64,000 nt of DNA. Origin: Bradyrhizobium sp. NAS96.2. GTDB lineage: Bacteria > Pseudomonadota > Alphaproteobacteria > Rhizobiales > Xanthobacteraceae. The first letter of the stretch is position 1. Each line of letters opens with the position of its first letter. The translations under genes and the position numbers were made by a program. The DNA is taken from assembly GCF_001908235.1 (NCBI RefSeq), contig NZ_LGHK01000016.1, positions 62,001 to 126,000 on the forward strand. The letters are read 5' to 3'. Shown here piece by piece: positions 36,691 through 45,735 of this stretch. The notes beneath the pieces were generated by a model, which did not search any database, was not told where the DNA came from, and worked only from the letters and a program-made list of their open reading frames with translations.

Positions 36691-38613
36691 TCAGCTTCCC
36701 TGTCGCGCCCTGGTCTTTCGATACTGCGTGAAGTCGGGATCGTGCGTCATCTTCCAGTAGTCGACGAACCGCCACGGCATTGCAGAGAACACACGGCCGC
36801 GACTGTTGCGGTAATAGGTCGTCATGCCCGGATGCGTCCAGATCAACTGCTCGTGCTCGGCATCGACGTTGCGGATGTATTCGTCATGCGCGTCGGGATG
36901 CACGTCGATCGCAGCGATGTCGTTCTCGATCATCTCGACCAGGCAGGCGGAGATGTAGCGGCTCTGGCATTCCGATTGGAAGATCACGCTACCGCCATGC
37001 GCAGGTCCCGAGTTGGGCCCGAGCATCAGAAAGAGGTTGGGGAAGTCAGGCACGGTGAGACCGAGATAGGCAGTCGGATTGTCATGGCTCCAGACCTGCT
37101 TCAGGTTCTTGCCCTCGCGCCCGGTGATGTTGAGACGCGCCGCCATCTCGGAGACCTTGAAGCCGGTCGAGATCACGATGACGTCGTGCGGCCGCGATGT
37201 ACCGTCGGCCGTGACGATGCCATCAGCCGCGAAATGATCGATGTTGTCGGTGACCAGCTCGACATTCGGCTTGGTCAGCGTCTTGAACCAGTTGTTGTCG
37301 AGCAGGATGCGCTTGCCGTAGGGCGGATAGGTCGGTATGCACTTCTCGATCAGGTCGGGGCGATCCTTCAGCTCGGAGAGGATGAACTCGGCCAGCTCCT
37401 GGCGATGCCGGTCGTTGCCTTTGTTGACGGCGCGGTCGGGATACGGCCAGGCCGGATCCTTGCGCAGGAACGGCAACAGGCCGTCACCGTAACGCCAGAA
37501 CATGTTGAAGCGATACCACTGCACGTAGAACGGCAGATGCGCCAGCAGCCACTGCGCGCCCTCGGTTATCGGATCGGAATAGCCCTTCACCGGACGCGCC
37601 CACTGCGCGGTGCGCTGGTAAACGGTGACGGAGGCGACGCGGTCGGCGATCGACGGCACCAGCTGCATCGCGGTCGCGCCGGTACCGATCACGGCGACAT
37701 GCTTGCCGTCGAGCTTGATGCCATCGGACCACAGCGCCGAATGAACCTTGAGGCCGGCGAAATCCTCGTCGCCGTCGAAACGGGCGGGCAAGGGATCATT
37801 GAGTTGCCCGATCGCGCTGACCAGCGCGGTGGATTCGAAGGTCTCCTCGCCGTTCGCGGTCTTCAGCGTCGAGATCCAGCTGCGCTTGGCTTCGTCCCAG
37901 TGCGAGGCGACGAGCTCGGTCGAGAGGCGGACGTGTCTGCGGATGTCGTGTTCGCGCACGACCTTGAGCAGATAATCCAGCAGTTCCTGTCGCTGTGCAA
38001 AGTAGCGGGTCCACGGATTGCGGGTGCCGAAGGAGAACGAGTAGGAGTGGTTCGGCGTATCGACGCCGCAGCCGGGATAACGGTTGACGTACCAGGTGCC
38101 GCCGATCTCGTCCTGCTTCTCGACGATCGTGTAGGGAATGCCGAGCCGCCCGAGCGCAACGCCGAGCGCAATCGCGCAGACCCCGGCGCCGACGATCAGC
38201 ACATGCTGCTGCGCCAGCCTCTCGTCAGCGGGACGCTCGCGCCAGCGCGCCTCGCGGGGAACGAAGCCCATCTCCTCCCGCATCAGCGGGGCGTATTCGG
38301 GCGCGACGTTCTCGCCGAGCGTCGCGCGCATCATTCGCAGCATCAGCTCGTTGCCGGGATCGGTGATGACGGGCTTTGGCGTCCCGTTCGCGAACAGGTT
38401 CAAGACCGCCGCGCGGATCTCGTCCTGGATCTCCTTCGGCACGCCGGCATCCGGATCGGGGATCAGGCGGACGTCGCGCTTCGGCTTGTAGGGCGGCTCG
38501 AGCCATTTCTCGTCGCCGGTCATGTGCACCAGCACCATCAGCAGCACGCGGATGTCGCCCTCGGCAATGGCGGAGGACAGGTCCAGGTGTTGGCGCGGAA
38601 GCTCGATATTCAT
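36691..38613 (-). CDS. Flavin-containing (Baeyer-Villiger type) monooxygenase
   Basis: This is a 640-residue enzyme. The FAD-binding fingerprint GAGVCAIALGVALGRLG follows an N-terminal extension of about 130 residues. The Baeyer-Villiger signature F-x-G-x3-H-x3-W is present as FAGLKVHSALW, and the NADPH-binding fingerprint is in VAVIGTGATAMQL. It should insert oxygen next to a ketone to give an ester or lactone. It is the last gene of a leftward set with SDR, TetR and acyl-CoA ligase; the SDR may form the ketone it uses. The N-terminal extension (HLDLSSAIAEGDIRVLLM) is common in the long-chain type of this family. Confidence 0.92.
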   Translation of the reverse strand: MNIELPRQHLDLSSAIAEGDIRVLLMVLVHMTGDEKWLEPPYKPKRDVRLIPDPDAGVPKEIQDEIRAAVLNLFANGTPKPVITDPGNELMLRMMRATLGENVAPEYAPLMREEMGFVPREARWRERPADERLAQQHVLIVGAGVCAIALGVALGRLGIPYTIVEKQDEIGGTWYVNRYPGCGVDTPNHSYSFSFGTRNPWTRYFAQRQELLDYLLKVVREHDIRRHVRLSTELVASHWDEAKRSWISTLKTANGEETFESTALVSAIGQLNDPLPARFDGDEDFAGLKVHSALWSDGIKLDGKHVAVIGTGATAMQLVPSIADRVASVTVYQRTAQWARPVKGYSDPITEGAQWLLAHLPFYVQWYRFNMFWRYGDGLLPFLRKDPAWPYPDRAVNKGNDRHRQELAEFILSELKDRPDLIEKCIPTYPPYGKRILLDNNWFKTLTKPNVELVTDNIDHFAADGIVTADGTSRPHDVIVISTGFKVSEMAARLNITGREGKNLKQVWSHDNPTAYLGLTVPDFPNLFLMLGPNSGPAHGGSVIFQSECQSRYISACLVEMIENDIAAIDVHPDAHDEYIRNVDAEHEQLIWTHPGMTTYYRNSRGRVFSAMPWRFVDYWKMTHDPDFTQYRKTRARQGS

Positions 38614-38622
38614 GCGTTGTCC

Positions 38623-39396
38623 TCAGCTGCGTGGTGCGTCCGGCAAACCGCCATAGGCGGCCCAGGTGGTGCCCGCGATGTAGCCGGCATCGACCGGCAG
38701 GTTGATGCCGGTCACGCCGCTGCTCTGCGGCGAGAGCAGCCAGGCGATCGCCTGCGCCACTTCCATCGGCTCAACCAAGCGGTTCATCGCCGTCGGGCTG
38801 GCTAGAAGGTCCTTGTTCAGCGCGCCTGACGCGATGCCGGCTTCGAGCGCCGCCGTGCGGGTGAAGCCGGGCGATACTGCGTTGACGCGCACGCCGCTAC
38901 GGCCCCATTCAGCGGCGAGCGTTTGCGTGATCTGGATGACGCCGGCCTTCGCTGCGGTATAGGCGTGGATCGGGCCCGACGTCATGCCGGCCACCGAGGC
39001 GACATTGACGATTGCACCGTGCCGCCGCTTCGCCATCCCGATGCCGGCGCTGCGCGCGACCAGGAAGGTGCCGCGCAGGTCGATATTGACCTCGCGGTCC
39101 CATTGCTCCATCCGCACCCGATCGATCGTGTGCATCTTGCCGAACACACCGGCCGCGTTGACGAGGCCCGTGATCGGGCCGTGCGCTCTCTCGATATCGG
39201 CAATGCCGGCGACGACAGCGGCTTCGCTTGCGACATCGAACGGCGCCGGCCAGAGGATGGCGTTCGTGCCGACCAGTTGCTCCGGCGCGATGTCGACGAT
39301 GACCACGCGATGCCCCTGATCGGCAAGCAGCGTTGCGGTCGCAGCGCCAATGCCGCGGCTGCCGCCGGTGATGAGGATGGTGCCGTCGGCGCTCAT
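38623..39396 (-). CDS. Short-chain dehydrogenase/reductase
   Basis: This is a 257-residue SDR. The cofactor motif TGGSRGIG (residues 10-17), the NAAG motif at about 80-83, and catalytic S134, Y146 and K150 (HAYTAAK) form the complete classical set. D35 (VVIVDIA) at the end of the second strand favours NAD over NADP. It lies nine bases upstream of the monooxygenase and overlaps the TetR gene (ATGA). Probably it oxidises an alcohol to the ketone used by the monooxygenase; the substrate is inferred only. Confidence 0.92.
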   Translation of the reverse strand: MSADGTILITGGSRGIGAATATLLADQGHRVVIVDIAPEQLVGTNAILWPAPFDVASEAAVVAGIADIERAHGPITGLVNAAGVFGKMHTIDRVRMEQWDREVNIDLRGTFLVARSAGIGMAKRRHGAIVNVASVAGMTSGPIHAYTAAKAGVIQITQTLAAEWGRSGVRVNAVSPGFTRTAALEAGIASGALNKDLLASPTAMNRLVEPMEVAQAIAWLLSPQSSGVTGINLPVDAGYIAGTTWAAYGGLPDAPRS

Positions 39397-40034
39397 CGCT
39401 TCTTCCCTTCGTTGCTGTTGAACAGGCCACGCGTGACCAGCTTCTGATAGGCCGTGATCACATAATCGGGCACGGCGGTGACACCTTGTTCGGAATAGGA
39501 ATATCGCCGGCTGAGATAGCCGCGCGCTCCCATCAGGACCTGGACGATGGCCTCGAATTCCTCGTCGCTGAAAATGTTGGTCGCGCCGGCCGCCCGCGCC
39601 CGCTGCAGGATCCGGACATAGGCGCTCGAGATGTTGTCAAAATGCTTCTGGTAGCCGGTCGGCGCGAAGAACTCGGCCTCGTTGAGGATGCGGAGAAACT
39701 CCGGCACCTCGCGGATGAAATCGAAGAAGGCGCTGAAGCGCTCGATCTCTTGCCGGGCCTCGCTAGCGGTGCCGGTGCGCGCATGGATGAAGCGGACCAT
39801 GTCGAGGCCGATCTTCGGCAGCAGCTGATCGAGCAGTTCCTGCCGGTTCTCGAAATGATTGTAGAACGTGCCCTGCGCGACACCGGCGGCCTCGGTGATG
39901 CGGGCGACCGAGGCTTCGGCATAGCCATACTTGCCGACGATCTTGGTCGCGGCGTCGAAGATCTTCTGCTTGGTCCAGGCGTTGCGCTCGACCCGGTTGA
40001 GTTTTGTCACCTTGGCAGGTGTCGCTTGTGTCAT
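39393..40034 (-). CDS. TetR family transcriptional regulator
   Basis: This is a 213-residue TetR regulator. The helix-turn-helix spans about 22-68: TKQKIFDAATKIVGKYGYAE, AGVAQGTFYNHFENRQELL. The C-terminal domain is helical with no known ligand motif. It overlaps the ligase stop (ATGA) and the SDR start, so it is inside the operon. A perfect 7+4+7 palindrome TATGAATCGTAATTCATA (41576-41593) in front of the divergent ligase and ABC operon is its best operator candidate. Confidence 0.9.
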   Translation of the reverse strand: MTQATPAKVTKLNRVERNAWTKQKIFDAATKIVGKYGYAEASVARITEAAGVAQGTFYNHFENRQELLDQLLPKIGLDMVRFIHARTGTASEARQEIERFSAFFDFIREVPEFLRILNEAEFFAPTGYQKHFDNISSAYVRILQRARAAGATNIFSDEEFEAIVQVLMGARGYLSRRYSYSEQGVTAVPDYVITAYQKLVTRGLFNSNEGKKR

Positions 40035-41527
40035 GCGGTGGCCTCGAGTTCGGCGCGGAGCACGCGTTTGAGCACCTTGCCGGATGGATTGCGCGGCAGG
40101 CTGTCGCGGACGATCAGCTGCCGCGGCACCTTGAAGCCGGCGAGCCGTGTGCGGCAGAATTCGGTGAGATTGGGCAGGTCGAGCTTTGCGTCGTCGGCCA
40201 GCACCACGATCGCGACCGGCTTTTCGCCCCAGCGGGCGTCCGGCAGGCCGATCACCGCGACCTCGCGCACCCCGGGGATTTCGTAGATGACGCGCTCGAC
40301 CTCGGAGGAGGCGATGTTCTCGCCGCCGGAGATGATCATGTCCTTCTTGCGGTCGGTCAGATAGAGGAAGCCGTCATCGTCGAGATGGCCGATGTCGCCG
40401 GTGCGGAACCAGTCGCCGAAGAAGGCGGACGCGGTCTTCTCGGGATCTTTCCAGTAGCCCTGCGTCACCTTCGGGCCGCGCAGGCAAATCTCGCCATCCT
40501 GGCCCGCGGGCAGGCGCTTGCCCGTGTCGTCGCGGATCTCGATCTCGACATGGGCGATGGCGCGGCCGGTCGAGCCGATCTTCTCAATCTCCCGGCCGGC
40601 CTCCATGAAGGTGTCGCCGCCGCAGCTTTCGGTGAGGCCGTAGGCATCGATGTAGCGCGCATTCCTGAAATGGTCGGAGAAGGCGCGGATGCGGACCTCT
40701 GGCGTCTTCTCGCCGCCGCCGATCGCCCATCCCAGGCTTGAGACGTCGTAGCGCTCGCGGTTCGGGCAGGTAAGCAGCGCCGTGGTCATGACCGGTGCGA
40801 ACCACGCCGCATTGAGCTTCTCGCGCTCGATGGCGGCGAGCGCCGGTTCGGGCTCGAAGCTGCGGTGAATGCACAGCATGCCGCCATGCCAGAGCACGGC
40901 GATACCGGGCAAATCGAGCGCGCCGACATGATAGAGCGGGCCGACCACGAGCAGCCGGGTGTCGGCGTTCAATCCGAGCACCAGGGTCTGGTCGGCGGAT
41001 TTCCAGTAGATGTTCTCGTAGGTGAGCATCACCCCCTTGGGACGATCCGTGGTGCCCGAGGTGTACATCAGCCGCATCAGGTCGCGCGGCTGGCGCACGT
41101 GGATCGGCGCCGGCGCGATGTCGGGCGCAAGGTTGGTGACGCTGGATTGCGCGACTTCCCCCAACAGCACCACCGGCGCGTCACCGGTCGCAATCGCGGC
41201 AAATTCCTCGTCGGCGACGAGCAGACGCGCGCCGGAATTGCCGACGATGTAGCTGACCTCATCGGCCGACAGGCGATAATTGATCGGCAGGAACACCGCG
41301 CCGATATGGCTCGTCGCAAACACCAACTCGAGAAAGGCGGTGCTGTTCTTCATCAAAACGGCGACGACATCGCCGGGCGCGATCCCGTGCATCGCGAGCC
41401 AGCTGCCGACCTGGCGGATCCGCAGGTCAAAATCCGCATAGGAGACGTCTTCGCCGCGATATTTCAGCGCACAGCGGTCCGGCGTCCGCCTGGCATGAAA
41501 TGCGATGAAGCTGGAAAGATTGATCAT
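40031..41527 (-). CDS. Acyl-CoA synthetase (AMP-forming)
   Basis: This is a 498-residue ligase. The P-loop motif is MYTSGTTDRPKGV, followed by the A5-type YGLTESCGG and the hinge region YLTDRKKDMIISGGENI, with the final lysine in PRNPSGKVLKR. All core ANL motifs are present. It forms acyl-adenylates and then CoA thioesters of an acid. The closest named groups by look are feruloyl- or medium-chain fatty acyl-CoA ligases. It is the first gene of the leftward operon and starts divergently from the Liv-type ABC operon, so the transported acid may be its substrate. Confidence 0.92.
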   Translation of the reverse strand: MINLSSFIAFHARRTPDRCALKYRGEDVSYADFDLRIRQVGSWLAMHGIAPGDVVAVLMKNSTAFLELVFATSHIGAVFLPINYRLSADEVSYIVGNSGARLLVADEEFAAIATGDAPVVLLGEVAQSSVTNLAPDIAPAPIHVRQPRDLMRLMYTSGTTDRPKGVMLTYENIYWKSADQTLVLGLNADTRLLVVGPLYHVGALDLPGIAVLWHGGMLCIHRSFEPEPALAAIEREKLNAAWFAPVMTTALLTCPNRERYDVSSLGWAIGGGEKTPEVRIRAFSDHFRNARYIDAYGLTESCGGDTFMEAGREIEKIGSTGRAIAHVEIEIRDDTGKRLPAGQDGEICLRGPKVTQGYWKDPEKTASAFFGDWFRTGDIGHLDDDGFLYLTDRKKDMIISGGENIASSEVERVIYEIPGVREVAVIGLPDARWGEKPVAIVVLADDAKLDLPNLTEFCRTRLAGFKVPRQLIVRDSLPRNPSGKVLKRVLRAELEATA

Positions 41528-41575
41528 TTGCCGCTCGTCGGGCCAATTCCGGCGCCGTTTTCTCCCGGGATGAAC

Positions 41576-41593
41576 TATGAATCGTAATTCATA
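41576..41593. promoter_or_regulatory. TetR-type operator candidate
   Basis: TATGAAT-CGTA-ATTCATA is a perfect 7-bp inverted repeat with a 4-base centre. It lies in the 170-base divergent region between the CoA ligase and the ABC binding protein, just upstream of TTGACG (41600-41605), a possible -35. The TetR gene is three reading frames away in the same operon. Confidence 0.6.
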
Positions 41594-41697
41594 TTTGGCT
41601 TGACGTCACCCCCCTTGCTCTGAAAACATCATGGGCATGGAGACGGAACGATCTCCGCAAGGGATTTTGGGAACGCGAACCCGACAGGGAGGGGAGT

Positions 41698-42957
41698 ATG
41701 ACGAGGACCCGGAAACCGGGCATCAGCCGGCGCTCGACGCTTGCGCTGATGGGCGCCGGTGCGGTGACCTTTGCCGCGCCATGGGTGGCGCGCGCGCAGG
41801 TCAAGACGATCAAGATCGGCATGCCGACGATTCTGTCGGGTCGCGTCGCGCAGCTCGGCACATCCTCGCGCAACGCGGTGATGCTGGAAGTCGAGAAGGT
41901 CAATGCTGCCGGCGGCCTTGCCGGGCGGCAGATCGAGATGGTGATCCGCGACTCCAAGGGACAGCCGCAGGAAGCCGCGCGTATCGCGCGCGAGCTCGTC
42001 AACACCGACGGCTGCGAGATGCTGCTCGACGGCGAGGCGTCATCGGGATCGTTCGCGGTTCACGAAGTGGCGCGCGATCTCGGCGTGCTCTGCATCCACA
42101 CCTGCTCGGAAGCGTCGTCGCTGACGGCCGATCCCAAGCAGCACATTCCAAATGCCTTCCGTTGCGTCCGGCAGGGCATTCATGACTCGATCGTCGGTGC
42201 CAGCTACGCGGCCGGAATCGCCAAGACCAAGGGCCTGAAGAAATGGGCGACCTGTTCGCCCGACTATGCCTATGGCCGCGACACCACCGGCGAGTTCGTG
42301 CTGTATCTGAAGAAGTTCGCGCCCGATGTCGAAATCATCAGCGAATCCTGGCCAAAGCTGTTCCAGCCCGACTACACCGAGGTGGTGACCAAGATCCTGC
42401 AGGCGAAGCCGCAGGCGCTCTATTCCTGCCTGTGGGGCGGCGACCTCACGTCGTATATCGACCAGGCCAACATCTACGCGATGTTCACCCAGATGGAGGT
42501 GTTCGCGGTCAACATGGCCGACTACACCGCGCTCACCGTGGTGAAGAACCTGCCGAAAGGCATCCACTCCGGCGACCGCTACATCAAGACGTTCCCGCCG
42601 ACGCCGGAGAATGCAGCCTGGGGCGATGCTTACAAGGCGAAGTACAACGAGTATCCGACCAACTGGTCCTGGCAGAATGCGACGGCGGTCATGTTCCTCA
42701 ACGAGGCCGTCAAGAAGGCCAATTCGACCGACGGCAAGAAGGTCGCGGAGGCGCTGACGGGGCTCACCATCAAGTGTCCGTTCGGCGCCGACGGCACCGT
42801 CACCATGCGCGCCGACGATCACACGTTGGTTGGTTACGCCATCGGCTGGGGCACCACGATCCCGCAGGAACCCTACGTGCCTGATGTGAAGGCCGGTGAC
42901 TGGAAGACCATCTTCGAACTCGAGGCCGAGTGGAAGAAGAGCAAAGGCTACACCTGA
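41698..42957 (+). CDS. Liv-type ABC transporter substrate-binding protein (Tat signal)
   Basis: This is a 419-residue periplasmic receptor. The export signal has a twin-arginine motif (SRRSTLALM) before AGAVTFAAPWVARAQ, so it probably travels folded by Tat. The mature fold is the amino-acid/aromatic-acid binding type: IKIGMPTILSGRVAQLGTSS, LLDGEASSGSFAVHEVARDL, PDYAYGRDTTGEF and the INMADYT-like lower lobe. It heads a five-gene ABC operon. Ribosome site GGGAGGGGAG precedes the ATG. The ligand could be an aromatic or branched acid, given the divergent CoA ligase. Confidence 0.92.
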   Translation: MTRTRKPGISRRSTLALMGAGAVTFAAPWVARAQVKTIKIGMPTILSGRVAQLGTSSRNAVMLEVEKVNAAGGLAGRQIEMVIRDSKGQPQEAARIARELVNTDGCEMLLDGEASSGSFAVHEVARDLGVLCIHTCSEASSLTADPKQHIPNAFRCVRQGIHDSIVGASYAAGIAKTKGLKKWATCSPDYAYGRDTTGEFVLYLKKFAPDVEIISESWPKLFQPDYTEVVTKILQAKPQALYSCLWGGDLTSYIDQANIYAMFTQMEVFAVNMADYTALTVVKNLPKGIHSGDRYIKTFPPTPENAAWGDAYKAKYNEYPTNWSWQNATAVMFLNEAVKKANSTDGKKVAEALTGLTIKCPFGADGTVTMRADDHTLVGYAIGWGTTIPQEPYVPDVKAGDWKTIFELEAEWKKSKGYT

Positions 42958-43055
42958 TCCACATGTCAGGCGGAGAGAGCCGCAAGCTGTCTCCGCCTTT
43001 CATCTGATGTTTGTCGCGCGCCGGCGTTGCGGCCCGCCGTAATGGATAATTTCTC

Positions 43056-43958
43056 GTGGACCTCGACGCGCTCGCCAGTTGCCTCGCCAGCCCTGCCTGC
43101 CTGGTGACGCAGACCACCAGCGGCCTGATCATCGGCATGCTGCTGTTTCTCGTCGCCGTCGGGCTGACGCTGATCTTCGGCGTGCTCAAGGTGGTCAATT
43201 TCAGCCACGGCGCCTTCTACATGTTCGGCGCCTATTTCGCGATGACGGCCTATCAGCTCACCGGCAGCTTTGCGCTGGCGATCCTGGCGGGCGCCGCCGG
43301 CACCGCGATCCTCGGCCTGATCTTCGAGCGCGTGTTCATGAGCCGGGTCTACGGCCGCGACGTGCTGATGCAGCTCCTGGTCTGTTACGCCTTCGTGCTG
43401 ATCTTCGATGACGTCGTCCGCATGATCTGGGGGCCTGAATTCAAGTCGATGGGCATGCCGGCTGCGTTCCAGGTGCCGCCGCTGTTCATCGCCGGCGGTG
43501 TGGTGCCGCCATATTATCTGCTGCTGATCGGCGTGGCGCTGGCTGCCGCGGTCGTTCTCGGGCTGGGGCTGGCGCGCTCCCGGATCGGCAAGGTGATCCG
43601 TGCGGCTGCGCAAAATCCCGGGATGGTGTCGGCGCTCGGCATCAACACCGGGCTGATCTATGGCGGCGTGTTCGCGCTCGGCGGCATGCTGGCGGGACTG
43701 GCGGGAGCGCTGGCCGCGCCGGTGCGCTCGCTGACGCCGGGCATGGGTTTCTCTGTTCTGATCGAGTCCTTCATCGTCACCGTGATCGGCGGCATGGGCT
43801 CGATCCTGGGGGCACTGATCGGCGCGCTCCTGATCGGCCTGATCCGCTCGTTCGGATCACTCGGCTTCCCGCTGTTCACCGAGGGACTGATGTATCTCTT
43901 CATGGTGATCGTGCTGGTGTCGCGTCCGACCGGTCTGTTCGGCAAGGAGGTCGCATGA
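43056..43958 (+). CDS. Branched-chain amino acid-type ABC permease (LivH)
   Basis: This is a 300-residue permease with about eight spans. It has the LivH pattern: LTLIFGVLKVVNFSHGAFYMFGAY, AAAQNPGMVSALGINTG in the cytoplasmic loop that meets the ATPases, and LTPGMGFSVLIESFIVTVIG near the end. The start is GTG 43056; its ribosome site is weak. It overlaps LivM by four bases. With LivM it forms the channel for the receptor encoded upstream. Confidence 0.93.
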   Translation: MDLDALASCLASPACLVTQTTSGLIIGMLLFLVAVGLTLIFGVLKVVNFSHGAFYMFGAYFAMTAYQLTGSFALAILAGAAGTAILGLIFERVFMSRVYGRDVLMQLLVCYAFVLIFDDVVRMIWGPEFKSMGMPAAFQVPPLFIAGGVVPPYYLLLIGVALAAAVVLGLGLARSRIGKVIRAAAQNPGMVSALGINTGLIYGGVFALGGMLAGLAGALAAPVRSLTPGMGFSVLIESFIVTVIGGMGSILGALIGALLIGLIRSFGSLGFPLFTEGLMYLFMVIVLVSRPTGLFGKEVA

Positions 43959-44974
43959 CCGAGTTGCAGGCCGGGCAGGGCGCACAAACCCTGGCGCCTC
44001 CCCGGATCGACGCCAGACCGCAGCGCTATCGCGATGTGCTGATCGCGCTGGTGGCGTTTGTCGTGCTCGCGCTGCTGCCGATGATGTTCGGCAGCAAGCA
44101 GCTGCTCGATTTCGTGATCCGCTGCGCGGCCTATGGATTATTCGCAACCTCGCTCAACCTCCTGGTCGGATATACCGGACTGATCTCGTTCGGCCACGGC
44201 ATGTTCTTCGGCCTCGGCGCCTATGGTTTCGGCCTGATGATGCAGAAGACCGGCGTGCCGATCCCGGTGGCCTTCGTCGCCACCCTGGCGATCACCTGCG
44301 TCGTCGCCGTCGTCATCGGCGCAATCTGCGTGAGGCTGAAGGAGATCTACTTCGCCTTCGTCACGCTGGCGTTCCAGATGCTGATCCATTCGACGATCCT
44401 GTCGTGGCAGTCGCTCACCGGCGGTGACCAGGGCCTGCGCGGCGGCATTCCGCGGCCGCCGTTCCTCGGCATCGACCTCTCCAACCATCTGCATCTCTAC
44501 ATCACGAGCTGCGCGCTGCTGGTGATCGGGCTGCTCCTGATGCGCCAGATCGCACAGTCGCCGTTCGGCTACACGCTGCGCATGATCCGCGACAACGCCA
44601 CGCGGGCCAGCTTCATCGGCATCGATGTCTGGCGCGCGAAGTTGACGATCTTCGTGCTGGCGGCGCTGTTCGCTGCGACCGGCGGCATGATCATGGCGCT
44701 GTTCGTCTCCGGCGCCTATCCCGAATTCGCCTACTGGACGATCTCGGGCGAGGGCATCTTCATCAACATGCTCGGCGGCGTGACCACCTTCCTCGGGCCG
44801 ATGGTAGGTACGGTTCTGCTGCTGATCCTCAACGACACCGTCACCCGGCTGACCGAGTATCACGGCATCGTGCTCGGCATCGTCATCCTGTTCTTTGCCA
44901 TCGGCCTGCGCAAGGGCCTGATGGATTTTGTCGTCGAATGGTTCGCGCAGCGTCGCGGCGAGGGGCGCGGCTAG
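43955..44974 (+). CDS. Branched-chain amino acid-type ABC permease (LivM)
   Basis: This is a 339-residue permease of about nine to ten spans. The conserved LivM segments are present: SLNLLVGYTGLISFGHGMFFG, VRLKEIYFAFVTLAF and the RMIRDNATRASFIGIDVWRA coupling loop. Its ATG overlaps the LivH stop. The N-terminus carries a polar leader of about 25 residues before the first span. It pairs with LivH; LivG begins three bases after the stop. Confidence 0.93.
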   Translation: MTELQAGQGAQTLAPPRIDARPQRYRDVLIALVAFVVLALLPMMFGSKQLLDFVIRCAAYGLFATSLNLLVGYTGLISFGHGMFFGLGAYGFGLMMQKTGVPIPVAFVATLAITCVVAVVIGAICVRLKEIYFAFVTLAFQMLIHSTILSWQSLTGGDQGLRGGIPRPPFLGIDLSNHLHLYITSCALLVIGLLLMRQIAQSPFGYTLRMIRDNATRASFIGIDVWRAKLTIFVLAALFAATGGMIMALFVSGAYPEFAYWTISGEGIFINMLGGVTTFLGPMVGTVLLLILNDTVTRLTEYHGIVLGIVILFFAIGLRKGLMDFVVEWFAQRRGEGRG

Positions 44975-44976
44975 CC

Positions 44977-45735
44977 ATGCTGGAGATTCGCGCCCTGTCG
45001 AAATCCTTTGGCGGCGTCAAGGCGACCGACAACGTCTCGCTCGACTTCGCCGACGGTTCGCTCACCGCCGTGATCGGCCCCAACGGCGCCGGCAAGAGCA
45101 CCTTCTTCAACCTGATCACGGGCGCGCTGCGGCCGGACGCCGGGCAGATCCTGCTCAATGGCGTCGACATGGCGGGCAAGACGCCCCCGGAGATCGTGCG
45201 CCACGGCATCGGCCGCGCCTTCCAGGTCGCGAGCATCTTCCCGTCGCTGACGGTCGAGGAAACGATGCTGGCTGCGGTCGGCGCCGATCAGCGCCGCGCC
45301 GGCGTGATGCGTCGGCGCTTCCCATTGGCCGAGACCCGCGACCGCGCCGAGCATGCGATGGAGCTGCTCGGCCTTGCCGGCAAGCGCAACAGGACCGCGG
45401 CGACGCTGTCGCATGGCGACCAGAAGCTGCTCGATATCGCGCTCGCGCTGGTGCTCGAGCCCAAGGTGCTGCTGCTCGATGAGCCGACCGCGGGCATGGG
45501 CACCGAAGAGCGCTGGCGCATGATCGACAAGGTGCGCGAGCTCTGGGAGAAGCAGAAGATCACCGTCGTCTTCATCGAGCACGACATGGACATTGTGTTC
45601 AAGATCGCGCCAGAGATCGTCGTACTGTGCTACGGGCGAATTCTCGCGACCGGAACGCCGGAGGCAATCCGCAGGAACGATGCCGTGATCGAGGCCTATC
45701 TCGGCAGCGACGACCACGCGGGAGCGGTGGCATGA
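44977..45735 (+). CDS. ABC transporter ATPase (LivG)
   Basis: This is a 252-residue ATPase. Walker A is GPNGAGKST, then ITGALRPDAGQILLNG and the GRAFQVASIFPSLTVEE Q-loop; the signature is LSHGDQKLLDIA rather than LSGGQ, the LivG form; Walker B LLLDEPTAGMG and the H-loop VFIEHDMDIVF are intact. The ATG at 44977 follows the LivM stop by two bases; the upstream leader in frame is not coding. It overlaps LivF by four bases. Confidence 0.94.
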   Translation: MLEIRALSKSFGGVKATDNVSLDFADGSLTAVIGPNGAGKSTFFNLITGALRPDAGQILLNGVDMAGKTPPEIVRHGIGRAFQVASIFPSLTVEETMLAAVGADQRRAGVMRRRFPLAETRDRAEHAMELLGLAGKRNRTAATLSHGDQKLLDIALALVLEPKVLLLDEPTAGMGTEERWRMIDKVRELWEKQKITVVFIEHDMDIVFKIAPEIVVLCYGRILATGTPEAIRRNDAVIEAYLGSDDHAGAVA

